From Treponema sp. (GTDB taxonomy: Bacteria; Spirochaetota; Spirochaetia; Treponematales; Treponemataceae), in contig JAEEYO010000054.1 of the NCBI GenBank assembly GCA_016288205.1, positions 109,589 through 173,588 of the forward strand: a stretch of 64,000 bases of DNA, written 5' to 3'. The notes beneath the pieces were generated by a model. That model had not been told where the DNA came from and ran no database searches. It saw nothing but the letters and a program-made list of their open reading frames with translations. Both the position numbers and the translations under genes were made by a program. Below are positions 52,401 to 60,963 of the stretch, in pieces. Each line of letters opens with the position of its first letter. The first letter of the stretch is position 1.

Positions 52401-55400
52401 TGATTCCCTCGCGCTCAATCGTTACAAGATAGAGTCCTTTTTCCAAGGGGCTTTCAAAAATGATATGTGCGGTATCTCCCACGTCATACGCGGTTTTGTC
52501 CTTAATCAGATTGAGAGACACTTCGTTTCCATAGTTGCGGTAAGTGCTGGAACCTGTAACGTAGAAACTCCTGCATGAAATAACGCTGCGTCCAGAAGAA
52601 TCCGTGCTCCTCAATTCAAGATAATAGCTTCCGCCTTCTTTTGGAGTGACACTCAAAGAGCCTGCCTTTGCATTTACGCTTCCAGATGACTCTTCTTCTA
52701 TTACTTGCTTCCAGTCGCTGTACTCATAGCCGTATTCATTTACTCTGATTATTTCTTCCCACTTTCGGTGCAAAAGTTTCCAGCTGATTTTTTTATCCTT
52801 GGAAAGCAATTTTTCTTCCGGTACAGTTCCCTCGGGACTTGCAAGAAGATAATTGAACGTGGCCTTTTCTCCCTTTTTCGGGAATCCCTTTATGTTCTGC
52901 ACTCCGCTTATTCCAATGTAGAAACTTGCCGGATGCACAATTGCAGAAGCACGTGTGGCAATCATCTGATTTCCTGCATCGCTTACCTGAGCCTGCAAAT
53001 TGTAGACGTAGGGATAGCCCGCTTTTGGTTCGCTTCCGGTAGAAACACCAACATGGGCGGTTCCTTCCGCGGAAAGATTTTCGGTGGAAGTCTCGTGGAA
53101 ATTGTCGTATGAGATTTCGTCCTCCACGTCATCATCCCAAGCCATCTTGTAATAATTGTCGTATTCCTGGGGACCAAAAGAATAGCCCGCATACTCTTTT
53201 CCAGGAGGAGTGAAACTGGTCGTTGAGCGGGTCCAGTCAGCAGTAACTCTTCCACCTGCAAGGGAGCCCCCTCCAAGATAGGAAGCGTTAATCGTCGCGG
53301 TAACTGAGTCACCACGGTAATATGTGACAGGGGCAATTTCCGCTGATGCCTGGAAACGGAGACGCTCGAAGAACTGTACTAAAATAGCTGCCTGTGAAGA
53401 GAATCCAGAACCGTCGGCACGCTTGTACAGAATGTTATAATAGCCCGGAGTCAAATCTTCGGGGAGATTCCAATCACCGCTTGTGGTTCCGTTTTCGCTC
53501 ATGTCTCCCTTGAATGAGGCATAGACCTTTGAGTCGCTTCTCCAGTAATTTGAGTCTCTGATTTCAATTTCATAAGGACCTGTGTATGTGCTGTACTGAC
53601 CCAAAATCAGAGTGCGGTCAATCACTTTGAAGTTCATGCTTTCGCCGGGTCTGTAGAGCATTCTGTCGCTGAAAATCTTTGTGACGTTCGTGCCCTTCCT
53701 TAAATTCTTCGCATCAATTTCCTTTCCGGTCGTTGAATCAATCAGCTTTCCGCCTTCAATGGAGACCGCATTAAACTCGCTCGTGTCGCCCCACCATGAA
53801 GGGATTTCCATGACCAGGCGGTCGTCCTTGGTTTTTGCTTCAATATATTTGGCGTATTTTGTTTTAGACTTTGAGTTAAAACGGAGGACTGCCAATCCGT
53901 TGCTGTCGCTAGTTCCAGTGACAAGTTCCGTTCCCATGCCGATGAGCATTGAAGGACGCACTTCCGAACTGCTTCCATAAACTTCCTTTATAGAAACTTT
54001 TGCATTCGGTACAGGCTCTCCCGTAGTAAGGTCGGTTACAAGAACGACGGTTTCATTCCATCCACTGTGGAGCGTCATTCCCAAATTGCTTACCTGAATG
54101 TACAGTTCGTTGGAGGTCCTGCTTGTCTTTTCCTTGATTCCGAAAGTACACTGGCTTGTAAATTTTACAGCTCCACGATAGCCGCCATCAGTTTTTTCCA
54201 AAAAGTCCTTCAACTCAACAACTTGGATTACGCGACGGTTCTTTGTTTCCGGAGTCACTTTCAAATCAAAAGTTTTTTCCTTTCCAATTTTGTAGGAATC
54301 AGTAACGCCAGAAATAGGAGTGATTGTATAGTAAGAATCTTTTCCGATGTTCTGGAATTCAAACGCGCGCTTAGGCTCAAACTGAGATTCCAAAACTACC
54401 AAACCGCTATTTTTAAAACTCGCATAGCTGTCCGCATCAGGCACGGTGATTTTTTCACTGATTTTTTTAGCGTAGCTCTGATCGTAAATGTCCACGACGG
54501 AATCCGCATTCAGAGTGACCGTATATGTGTCGTTGAATGTCACCGGGATATTGCTTATGTAAATGGTGTTTCCGTGGATTTCCAGATTTTCAGGCGGCAC
54601 TTCCATCTTGGGACTAAAACTCAAGCCGGCGTATATCGCTTTTTCAGTTCCCGACTTAATCTGGTGGTTGAAGGAAATGCTGAGCATCGTGCTTCCATTT
54701 ATGTGGCTCATCTCAAAGGGACGGAGCGTGTGGAAAGTGCGGCTTTGTACCGAGGATGTGGCCCAGCAATTTTCATCAGGAACGGCACCGGCTTCCATTT
54801 TTACGGTGATTTCGCTGTCTTTCGGAAAAAGGGAGTCCATCTTCAAAAGGACAGTTTTTTCATCAATTTGAGAAGCTTTGTATGAATAAAGTTTTTCCCT
54901 TGAATCGCTTACGGAAATGAACTTGCTGACTACATTGACATTTACCTTATTGCTGAAAGTGAGCGCGATGTTCTGTGCATACTCAGGCGGAATGTCGTTT
55001 GAGTTTACGGCGATTTTCTTTTCCTTTTGTTCGATGTAGCCCGGCATGACTGATTTTAACTTTAGTTCTTCAGTGTGGAAAGTGTAGCAGACAGGTCCCG
55101 AAATGGAAGTTCCGTCCGCTGATTTCAGATCCGGATTCACGGTGATCGCATATTCTTTCTGAGGGATGAGTGCGTCGCTGCAGTCAAAGCTCAAAAGGCT
55201 CGTGCCGTACCAGCGGAACACACCGTTGAGTTTCGGAGTGATTGTAACGACATCGCTTTTTGTGATTGGCTCACCGAGTTTTTGCAGGGCGACCACAGGT
55301 TTTGAAAATTGCACCTGAATTGAGGGGAAACTTACCGACGAAGGAACTTCCTCATTTGGAGAAACGGACTCCACAAAAAAATCCGTAGCACCCTCTGCCC

Positions 55401-55539
55401 CTCCGCTTCCAATCAGTGACTTATCCACTTGAGTCTGACCTCCCGCAGCCTGATTTCCAGCTCCCGTCGAACTGCATGAAGAAAACACGGCCGCCGCCAT
55501 TAATGCCATCACCGAAAGAGATGTTCTGCCAAATTTCAT
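49495..55539 (-). CDS. Alpha-2-macroglobulin-family lipoprotein
   Basis: 2014 residues, usual size for large bacterial members. Lipobox FSSC (Cys22). N-terminal MG-like beta domains occupy about the first 1,300 residues, and the thioester motif YGCLEQ has Cys1514 and Gln1517, followed by the helical thioester domain and C-terminal MG10-like domain. The family traps attacking proteases through the thioester. No pbpC neighbour is present, unlike in enterobacteria. A middle portion (about 51.8-54.9 kb) appears lower in GC than both ends. Promoter possibly TTGCTT/TATTAA in the 147-bp gap upstream. Confidence 0.92.
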   Translation of the reverse strand: MKFGRTSLSVMALMAAAVFSSCSSTGAGNQAAGGQTQVDKSLIGSGGAEGATDFFVESVSPNEEVPSSVSFPSIQVQFSKPVVALQKLGEPITKSDVVTITPKLNGVFRWYGTSLLSFDCSDALIPQKEYAITVNPDLKSADGTSISGPVCYTFHTEELKLKSVMPGYIEQKEKKIAVNSNDIPPEYAQNIALTFSNKVNVNVVSKFISVSDSREKLYSYKASQIDEKTVLLKMDSLFPKDSEITVKMEAGAVPDENCWATSSVQSRTFHTLRPFEMSHINGSTMLSISFNHQIKSGTEKAIYAGLSFSPKMEVPPENLEIHGNTIYISNIPVTFNDTYTVTLNADSVVDIYDQSYAKKISEKITVPDADSYASFKNSGLVVLESQFEPKRAFEFQNIGKDSYYTITPISGVTDSYKIGKEKTFDLKVTPETKNRRVIQVVELKDFLEKTDGGYRGAVKFTSQCTFGIKEKTSRTSNELYIQVSNLGMTLHSGWNETVVLVTDLTTGEPVPNAKVSIKEVYGSSSEVRPSMLIGMGTELVTGTSDSNGLAVLRFNSKSKTKYAKYIEAKTKDDRLVMEIPSWWGDTSEFNAVSIEGGKLIDSTTGKEIDAKNLRKGTNVTKIFSDRMLYRPGESMNFKVIDRTLILGQYSTYTGPYEIEIRDSNYWRSDSKVYASFKGDMSENGTTSGDWNLPEDLTPGYYNILYKRADGSGFSSQAAILVQFFERLRFQASAEIAPVTYYRGDSVTATINASYLGGGSLAGGRVTADWTRSTTSFTPPGKEYAGYSFGPQEYDNYYKMAWDDDVEDEISYDNFHETSTENLSAEGTAHVGVSTGSEPKAGYPYVYNLQAQVSDAGNQMIATRASAIVHPASFYIGISGVQNIKGFPKKGEKATFNYLLASPEGTVPEEKLLSKDKKISWKLLHRKWEEIIRVNEYGYEYSDWKQVIEEESSGSVNAKAGSLSVTPKEGGSYYLELRSTDSSGRSVISCRSFYVTGSSTYRNYGNEVSLNLIKDKTAYDVGDTAHIIFESPLEKGLYLVTIEREGIIDEKVINVKDPTYTLDVPIEDWYIPTVWVRVSAMVNRTENPPADYETEDKSKPRRIVASTDLFVRWDNRQFNVDVKLDKNCYLPGENVKIDLKADKKGRPVANAELTLMAVDRGVLDLIGYHVGDPASDFYTSWHFKANANSDDSRKNLLTPVTYDTYTLDARTRELVYYEMMKMSDATMSKKMGVATASSRASGAIYNDMVEMEEDCLDERAADGDVEGGAEEPAMQVRKDFRATAVFLPNLVTDADGKVSTTFKLPDSLTEYVITVVGVKENDYAYKEDSLVVANPISVRDVETRILRPGDNGEAGVVITNIGDESETVNVEFDVLSGLEKTDYVPAKGELVKLPGKASVSGDAKKSLVIKPGDTSTLMFRIDAQSAGWITLAFTVKSKSVNEVIYKRLEIEKPYIYETVTTVGQIDADEKSASEKIIFPAGTDDGRGTFFIQLDSTRLGALRSAVDYVFRYPYGCLEQRSSAVMPLIAFGDYISVFGMKSEVKDPASLVETEIGMWAELQRSDGGFPYWPDGKESSFAVSLRIGEILALAKEHGINLPPLLSQKKLSSYITNELKKLEAKGWWYPKAYSYYVLSRLGNKVSSSDIKKILDSDTGISEYAFAGLAAVELGYKDLSALAVKKLKNLMALTTRGASFQNSVPHSSWYFFNGNPERFALTLHLFTKVNPDDIYNGHLVWQLLELAKSGNGRWCSTALTSRVLIALDVYIRENKLQDTNLTASALIDGKEILSGKFKGLGAEPVDETYRFGKPAANMKQKDEKYSLDLPNLDVSLETELPLEIRKDGSGKLFYTASMTYALPAEEQTARDEGLCVYVEITDARTGEKIAPGKLKSGTIYREKVYVTTTKERTYVAVRAPVPAGAEILNSAFVTTASVPSPESRETTSKYIWRPWRRLSHQDIYDAEIRCFWDYLPIGSQNFEFLFRAQRNGEYETPATLAECMYEPEIFGRSNGAVWKIE

Positions 55540-55686
55540 TTTACCCTCACTTTTTTATAAACATAAACGCACGATAAATGCATTATTTAATAGAAGAAAC
55601 TTGCATCCAAGCAAATCAGAGGCAATCCCAATACAAAATTTAAACCCCGTTGTGCCGCAGGAGTTACAAACCAGGAGACCGGAGCT

Positions 55687-55935
55687 TCAGTTTGCGCTTG
55701 AGTCTATAGCCTTGGCAAGCTGGTCGGCGCAGGATGTTCCCTTGTGGCCGCACTGATTTCCACGGAGTACTCCGGCAATTTCCTTTGCGTCGTGTCCCTC
55801 AACCAATCTTCCGATGGCTTTCAGGTTTCCGTTGCAGCCGCCGGTGAAGACGACGTTGTGCAGCTTTCCGTCCTCAATGTCAAAGTCAATCTGTGTCGAG
55901 CAAACGCCCGAAGGTCTGAATGTCTTATGTTCCAT
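55687..55935 (-). CDS. TSCPD-domain protein (TIGR03905-like)
   Basis: 82 residues: RPSGVCSTQIDFDIEDGKLHNVVFTGGCNGNLKAIGRLVEG...GNQCGHKGTSCADQLAKAI. The GTSCADQ motif and the paired cysteines match the short TSCPD proteins, which resemble the C-terminal domain of ribonucleotide reductases. Function unknown. Confidence 0.88.
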   Translation of the reverse strand: MEHKTFRPSGVCSTQIDFDIEDGKLHNVVFTGGCNGNLKAIGRLVEGHDAKEIAGVLRGNQCGHKGTSCADQLAKAIDSSAN

Positions 55936-55985
55936 TCTCTCATTCTATCACATTTTTTATTCTTGTCCATCCCTTCAAGGCTCTC

Positions 55986-56014
55986 TTTACTAATTGGAAA
56001 ATGTCTGTTATAAT
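55986..56014 (+). promoter_or_regulatory. Promoter of the DUF2804-like gene
   Basis: TTTACT (55986-55991), a 17-bp spacer and TATAAT (56009-56014). The -10 ends 8 bases before a GTG at 56023. Confidence 0.65.
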
Positions 56015-56022
56015 AGAAAGAA

Positions 56023-57132
56023 GTGGGCCGTAGCTGGAAACAGAGACGGTCGGTAAGGGATATGTCGTATACTCGAAGCATGGAAGAGTGTCCCGAGCGT
56101 CTGGTCGAAGGCGGAAAATGCGTTTTCGGCACGTTCGCGGGGCATCCGGAAAGGCTGGACATCCGTAACGTCTCAAGGGCGTATCTGGATCTGCCGATTC
56201 CAAAAGTCATCACAAACCTCCGCATAAAGAGCCGTCTGTCGTTTTTCTTCAGCATAGGCGAGTACATAGGCTGTGTGGATTTTTTTGACGCGAAGATAGT
56301 GGGTATGGCCGACGTGAATTTCTGGAACCAGACGACGAAGCAGCGTTTTTCCTACCGCTCGGTGATGGGGCCAAGAAAAAGGTTCGTGCCGCACAAGCTG
56401 AACCAGGCCGGAACCTCCAGCTACAAGAAGTCGAGGTACATACGCATAAACTGGGACCGCGAGCATGACAAGCTTTCGGCCATCTTCAACCTAAAGGGGG
56501 ATTCGGTAAGACCTTCCGCAAGCGGAGCCTTGAAAGCGTTTTTCCCTATGGAGCCGTCCGCCGAGCTTACCTGCGTTACACCCGCGCCCACTTTCCGACG
56601 TTGTTCCGCACGATACTACGCAAGCCTGCCCCTGCACGGAAGCATTACTCTTGTGCCGAGGGGAGAGCCGCCGAAGACCATGCCGGATGCCGACGGAATA
56701 TGCTTTTTTGAGGTAAACAGAACCTACATGAAATTTTTCACCAGCAGCGAGTTTGCTGTTGGAATGGGGGTAATTGACGGTAAAAATGTTTCATTTAAAA
56801 TAGAGGCCGGTTCCCAGGATGCGGTGGATCCGGACAAGTACAACGGAAACGTGCTTTTTTACGCCGATTCCGTAACGCCACTTCCGCCCGTAACAATCAC
56901 GCACAGCTACGGACTGATGAAAACATGGAACATTCAGGACACGGAGAACATGATTGATTTAACATTCACGCCAATTTCCGATAATGTAAATGTAATCAAT
57001 GCGATTGTTTTCCGCACTGAATATCACACTATTTATGGAACATTCAACGGGGTCCTGCTTACCAAGGACGGAGAGAAAGTCAACGTCAACGGAATGCCGG
57101 GCCTGACCAAAAAATATGTTATCCGACTATAG
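56023..57132 (+). CDS. DUF2804-like protein
   Basis: 369 residues from GTG 56023 (or 356 from ATG 56062). Blocks such as IGEYIGCVDFFDAKIVGMADVNFWN, MGPRKRFVP, RYIRINWDREHDKLSAIFNL and the C-terminal YGTFNGVLLTKDGEKVNVNGMPGLTKKYV match my recollection of DUF2804. The GTG start follows from the promoter position; the ATG has a purine-rich stretch too close to act well. It is 9 bp from the next gene, so both are one operon. No function is known. Confidence 0.65.
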   Translation: MGRSWKQRRSVRDMSYTRSMEECPERLVEGGKCVFGTFAGHPERLDIRNVSRAYLDLPIPKVITNLRIKSRLSFFFSIGEYIGCVDFFDAKIVGMADVNFWNQTTKQRFSYRSVMGPRKRFVPHKLNQAGTSSYKKSRYIRINWDREHDKLSAIFNLKGDSVRPSASGALKAFFPMEPSAELTCVTPAPTFRRCSARYYASLPLHGSITLVPRGEPPKTMPDADGICFFEVNRTYMKFFTSSEFAVGMGVIDGKNVSFKIEAGSQDAVDPDKYNGNVLFYADSVTPLPPVTITHSYGLMKTWNIQDTENMIDLTFTPISDNVNVINAIVFRTEYHTIYGTFNGVLLTKDGEKVNVNGMPGLTKKYVIRL

Positions 57133-57141
57133 GAGTTAAAG

Positions 57142-59169
57142 ATGGCTGATACAGACGACTCAAAACACGGAACCGCACGTTCTTTCGCGCCGGGAACATT
57201 TGAAAGAACCCGCAAAAATATCGGACCGATCGACGAGGACGAAGCGAAGGAAATGGCAATGAAAATAGGCGGGGAAATCCTGCCGGAAAGGGCACCGGAG
57301 CCGGATCCAGCTACAGTCGCCCGCAGAAACCGAAGCGACAGAGTGATTGTGCGCGCCTCAGGACAGACATCATCGGACATATCATCCAGAAGCGCCGCCC
57401 TCTCATCATCAATATCAACAGGAAGTACAAAAAGTATGACTACGGAGATTTTAAAGAAAACGGATGCCGACTTGCCGGCAGTGACAGCAAAGGACCTGAA
57501 GCTCATGAACAAGCTGATGATGTCCGAAGAGTATGGAATTAAGCCTAATTACGGCGTTTTTAATTTTATTTTCAATCTTTCCGCGAAAAACAAGGAGAAG
57601 GTCGTAAAGGACCTCGGTGACTTCAAGGTCAGAAAGCAGGTGGAGCACCTTCAGGCGTTCATCACCACGATGAAAACCTTCATCCAGCTTTCCCCCGATG
57701 TCTACAAGGCAAAAATCGCGACCGAGTCGGACCTCAAGTTCAAGTTCCTGCGCACGGTGGGAAAATGGAACCTCAAGACAATCCGCCCCCTCGCCGCCGA
57801 CATGGAGGAGATTGCCGACCAGCTGACGATCCCCATGATGATTCCTTACGTGAAGGCCGTATATCACGAGCTGATTACCGTCTACTACATCGGCGAGCAG
57901 CAGATTCCCGCTATGATCAAGGAAATCTACACGGACCTGACCGAATTCCCGAACATGGACAAGGGACACCTTCAGGACATGGCGAAGGAAGGAATCACCG
58001 AGTGGCTTTACATCTACAACCAGATTCTCAAGGGCATGTACCCGCTTCTGATGCGCATGTGCTCCAGCGTCTACGTTGAGTTCCCGGCATTCTTCACCAA
58101 GCAGATAGCCCAGATCCTACAGTTCGTGGGACTCTCAAAATATGACCTTTTACTTCCTGAGAAAAAGAAGAAGTCCGAGGAGGAAATCAAGAAGGAAGAG
58201 GAGGAGGCCCGCAAGAAGGCAGAGGAGAACCGCCACGTCCCCGGAAAGATGAACGAGATTGTGGAGACCGGACTCAAACTTCTGGAGCAGCTTTTCCCGG
58301 AGGCAGGATTCAACCGCCTGGACACTCACCCGGATATGTTCCCCTACTTCCAGCCCCTCTACAAATTCAACGAGGGATTCAACATGCTCAGCCCGGAGAA
58401 CGGAACCCAGGTCGCGATGGTTCTCGTAAGGATTCTGGACGACCTCTTCCACGGATGCCGCAACATCAACTTCAACCTCAAGGCGGACGAAAAGCTCGGA
58501 ATGCTCCAGGATTCCATGTCCAACGTCATGGCCGACTGGGGATTCTATCTGGAGGATTTGTTCTACAAGAAGCTCGGCGACTACCTGAGGAACTTCATGA
58601 ACTCACTCTACTCACAGGCTGACTATCCGACCACAAACTATGGAAAGGAAAACATCAACAACATCCTCTGGCGCGAAAAATTCTACTTCCTGCCGAACCT
58701 TCAGTTCAGCGCACCGACTCTCACCAAGCCGCGCAATGACAGCAAGTACGAGCCTCTTTACAACCGCACGGACTATATCCGCACGGTGTTTACGGTCCTT
58801 GCCCGCCGCATTGACGAGAACGCGGGATCCAAGAAGCCTGTCCTCGGAGTGATGAATCCCTGGGACCGCTATGTTTTCGACATTCCGAACGTAGTCTCAA
58901 AGCGTCTTGACGTTCTTCTCGGAGCCAAAAAAGATGACCGCTCCACCGCCGCCACAAACGCGAACCTGATCAAGTACACTCTCTGCATCGTGGCAGTCCT
59001 TGACTGGTGGATCAACAATCCCGACACTCCCGCCTATACAACTGACTCAGCGGACTTCTACCGCAAGAGCCCCGACGGTTCCCCGGAGTTCTCCGCCGAA
59101 GTACGTGATGACCAGAACCAGCTCTTTGCCGAGGCAGTGAAAAAGGCAGTCGCAGCACGCGCAAAGTAA
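57142..59169 (+). CDS. Large conserved-looking cytoplasmic protein, unknown
   Basis: 675 residues without signal peptide or clear transmembrane segment. The first about 110 residues are disordered and rich in Ser, Arg and Glu. A mostly helical body (about 115-670) includes a charged stretch EKKKKSEEEIKKEEEEARKKAEENRH near 335-355. No domain is recognised; I associate it with spirochaete-specific proteins but cannot name it. AGGAG precedes the ATG. It lies between the DUF2804-like gene and proC in one operon. Confidence 0.7.
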   Translation: MADTDDSKHGTARSFAPGTFERTRKNIGPIDEDEAKEMAMKIGGEILPERAPEPDPATVARRNRSDRVIVRASGQTSSDISSRSAALSSSISTGSTKSMTTEILKKTDADLPAVTAKDLKLMNKLMMSEEYGIKPNYGVFNFIFNLSAKNKEKVVKDLGDFKVRKQVEHLQAFITTMKTFIQLSPDVYKAKIATESDLKFKFLRTVGKWNLKTIRPLAADMEEIADQLTIPMMIPYVKAVYHELITVYYIGEQQIPAMIKEIYTDLTEFPNMDKGHLQDMAKEGITEWLYIYNQILKGMYPLLMRMCSSVYVEFPAFFTKQIAQILQFVGLSKYDLLLPEKKKKSEEEIKKEEEEARKKAEENRHVPGKMNEIVETGLKLLEQLFPEAGFNRLDTHPDMFPYFQPLYKFNEGFNMLSPENGTQVAMVLVRILDDLFHGCRNINFNLKADEKLGMLQDSMSNVMADWGFYLEDLFYKKLGDYLRNFMNSLYSQADYPTTNYGKENINNILWREKFYFLPNLQFSAPTLTKPRNDSKYEPLYNRTDYIRTVFTVLARRIDENAGSKKPVLGVMNPWDRYVFDIPNVVSKRLDVLLGAKKDDRSTAATNANLIKYTLCIVAVLDWWINNPDTPAYTTDSADFYRKSPDGSPEFSAEVRDDQNQLFAEAVKKAVAARAK

Positions 59170-59182
59170 GAGGAATGGGAAG

Positions 59183-60007
59183 ATGAAAAAACTGAATGAG
59201 CTCCAGATTGGATGCATCGGCTGTGGAATGATGGGCGGTGCGTTGATGGAAGGGATTGCGAAGAAATTCGTTCCCGGAAATATTTTTGTGACCGACGCTG
59301 ACATTTCCAAGGCAGAGACTTTTGCCTCAAGGGTCGGAGTACATGCTCTTGCCTCGAACAAGGATGTGGTCCTCAAGGCCGACGTTCTCTTTCTTGCCGT
59401 AAAGCCCATGTACGTGAAGTCCGTGCTGAGTGAAATCCGCGGTGCGCTCAAGGAAAACACCCTGCTTGTCTCAATGGCGGCGGGCGTTACCCTGGACACC
59501 TTGAAATCAGCTCTGGGCGATGAGGGAGCGAAGACACACATCATAAGAATCATGCCGAATCTTCCCGCTACTGTCGGGGAGGCGATGATCGGAATCAGTC
59601 CCTCGGAAAACGTGAGCGCGGATGAAAGCGGATGCGTCAAGTCCCTTCTGGAAGCGACCGGAAAGGCCGAGATTGTGGGCGAGAAATTGATGGACGGTGT
59701 GACAGCCGTAAGCGGTTCGGGTCCTGCATACGCGTTCCTTTTCATCGAGGCACTTGCTGATGCCGCCGTTCGATTCGGAATCCCACGCTCACAGGCTTAC
59801 ATCTATGCCGCGCAGACTCTCCGTGGAGCCGCAACCATGGCTTTGGAGGACGGACGCTCAATCAGTGCGCTGAAGGATGCCGTATGTTCCCCCGCAGGTA
59901 CTACGATTGAGGGTGTGATCGCGCTTGAGAAAAACGGATTCAGAAATGCCGTGATTGAAGCCGCGACCGCCGCCTTTGAAAAATCCGTGGAGCTGGGCAA
60001 AAAATAA
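59183..60007 (+). CDS. proC: Pyrroline-5-carboxylate reductase
   Basis: 274 residues. The Rossmann start IGCIGCGMMGGALMEG is followed by FLAVKPM, MAAGV, RIMPNLPATVGEAM and the C-terminal signature VSGSGPAYAFLFIEALADA...CSPAGTTIEGV. It makes L-proline from P5C using NAD(P)H. It starts 13 bp after the large unknown gene. Confidence 0.96.
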   Translation: MKKLNELQIGCIGCGMMGGALMEGIAKKFVPGNIFVTDADISKAETFASRVGVHALASNKDVVLKADVLFLAVKPMYVKSVLSEIRGALKENTLLVSMAAGVTLDTLKSALGDEGAKTHIIRIMPNLPATVGEAMIGISPSENVSADESGCVKSLLEATGKAEIVGEKLMDGVTAVSGSGPAYAFLFIEALADAAVRFGIPRSQAYIYAAQTLRGAATMALEDGRSISALKDAVCSPAGTTIEGVIALEKNGFRNAVIEAATAAFEKSVELGKK

Positions 60008-60060
60008 TCCTGCCGTCATTTCAAAACGGGGAATGCGGAATTGTGCTTTCAGTCCGAGTC

Positions 60061-60939
60061 TTAACTCATGTAGACAATCTCGTGCTCCCCGATTTTTCTA
60101 AATCCTGTTTTCTCATACAGACTGATTGCGGCTGCGTTCAATTTGTTCACGAAAAGGACGCAGCTTTTTTCTTTTTGTGCCGCGAGTAATTTCAACTTCT
60201 CCATCATCATCCGGGCAAAACCCTTTCTTCTGTGCAGCTTGTCCGTATAAACGCCGCCAATCAGGATGCAGGAGCCGCATTCGCCGTTGACCTGTGCCTT
60301 GCATAGAATCTTGCCGCCGGGGGACACGATCGCGTAGATTTTTCCATTTTTCAAGAGCCTGTCCGTCTCAAGCCGTTCCACCGGGAGATTCAGAGTCATG
60401 CCGTCGGGAAGAACCTCCTCCCTGATGTACTCAATCTGCATTGAAAAGAGCTCGTCGGACCTTTCCCTCGTGCATTGTACGAAGATATGCCCTTCAATGT
60501 CAGACCGGATTTTTCCCGCCCCATCTTTTGCAGGCACATCCGTCGGCCTCACCGACTCCATTGAGATGAACCCGCGTCTTTCCATTACCCCCTGATTTCC
60601 GAGAGAAAGTAAAATCCCAGTGAGAAAATCAACTGAGGAGCTTTCACCCGACACGCAGAAGATTTTCCGGCCGGTGAAAAAATCAATGAGGGGCTGTTTT
60701 AGGGATTCGTCTGTTTCCCTGAAAAAAGGGAGCACCGTACCGCCCTTGGAGCAGTAGACGATGCCGCGTACTGAAAGGGACTCACCGCACATTGAGAGCA
60801 CGGCGAATACATTTTTGTTCTGTTTGCCAAGAAGTTCCGAGAGCTGGCAGGAGACTTTTTCGTGGGGACGGAGAAAATCCCTTGCCATTTCGTAAATACG
60901 TTCGCTTTTTACGGCGGGAACTATTTTCGCGTATTCCAT
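60061..60939 (-). CDS. GNAT-family N-acetyltransferase
   Basis: 292 residues. The C-terminal half is a GNAT domain with acetyl-CoA loop RRKGFARMMMEKL (about 230-242) and LYEKTGFRKIGEHEIVYM. The N-terminal half may be a second, degenerate GNAT-like domain. It follows the UPF0210 gene by 24 bp on the same strand. Substrate unknown. Confidence 0.82.
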   Translation of the reverse strand: MEYAKIVPAVKSERIYEMARDFLRPHEKVSCQLSELLGKQNKNVFAVLSMCGESLSVRGIVYCSKGGTVLPFFRETDESLKQPLIDFFTGRKIFCVSGESSSVDFLTGILLSLGNQGVMERRGFISMESVRPTDVPAKDGAGKIRSDIEGHIFVQCTRERSDELFSMQIEYIREEVLPDGMTLNLPVERLETDRLLKNGKIYAIVSPGGKILCKAQVNGECGSCILIGGVYTDKLHRRKGFARMMMEKLKLLAAQKEKSCVLFVNKLNAAAISLYEKTGFRKIGEHEIVYMS

Positions 60940-60963
60940 TTTGCAGGACGGACGCAGCCGGAA

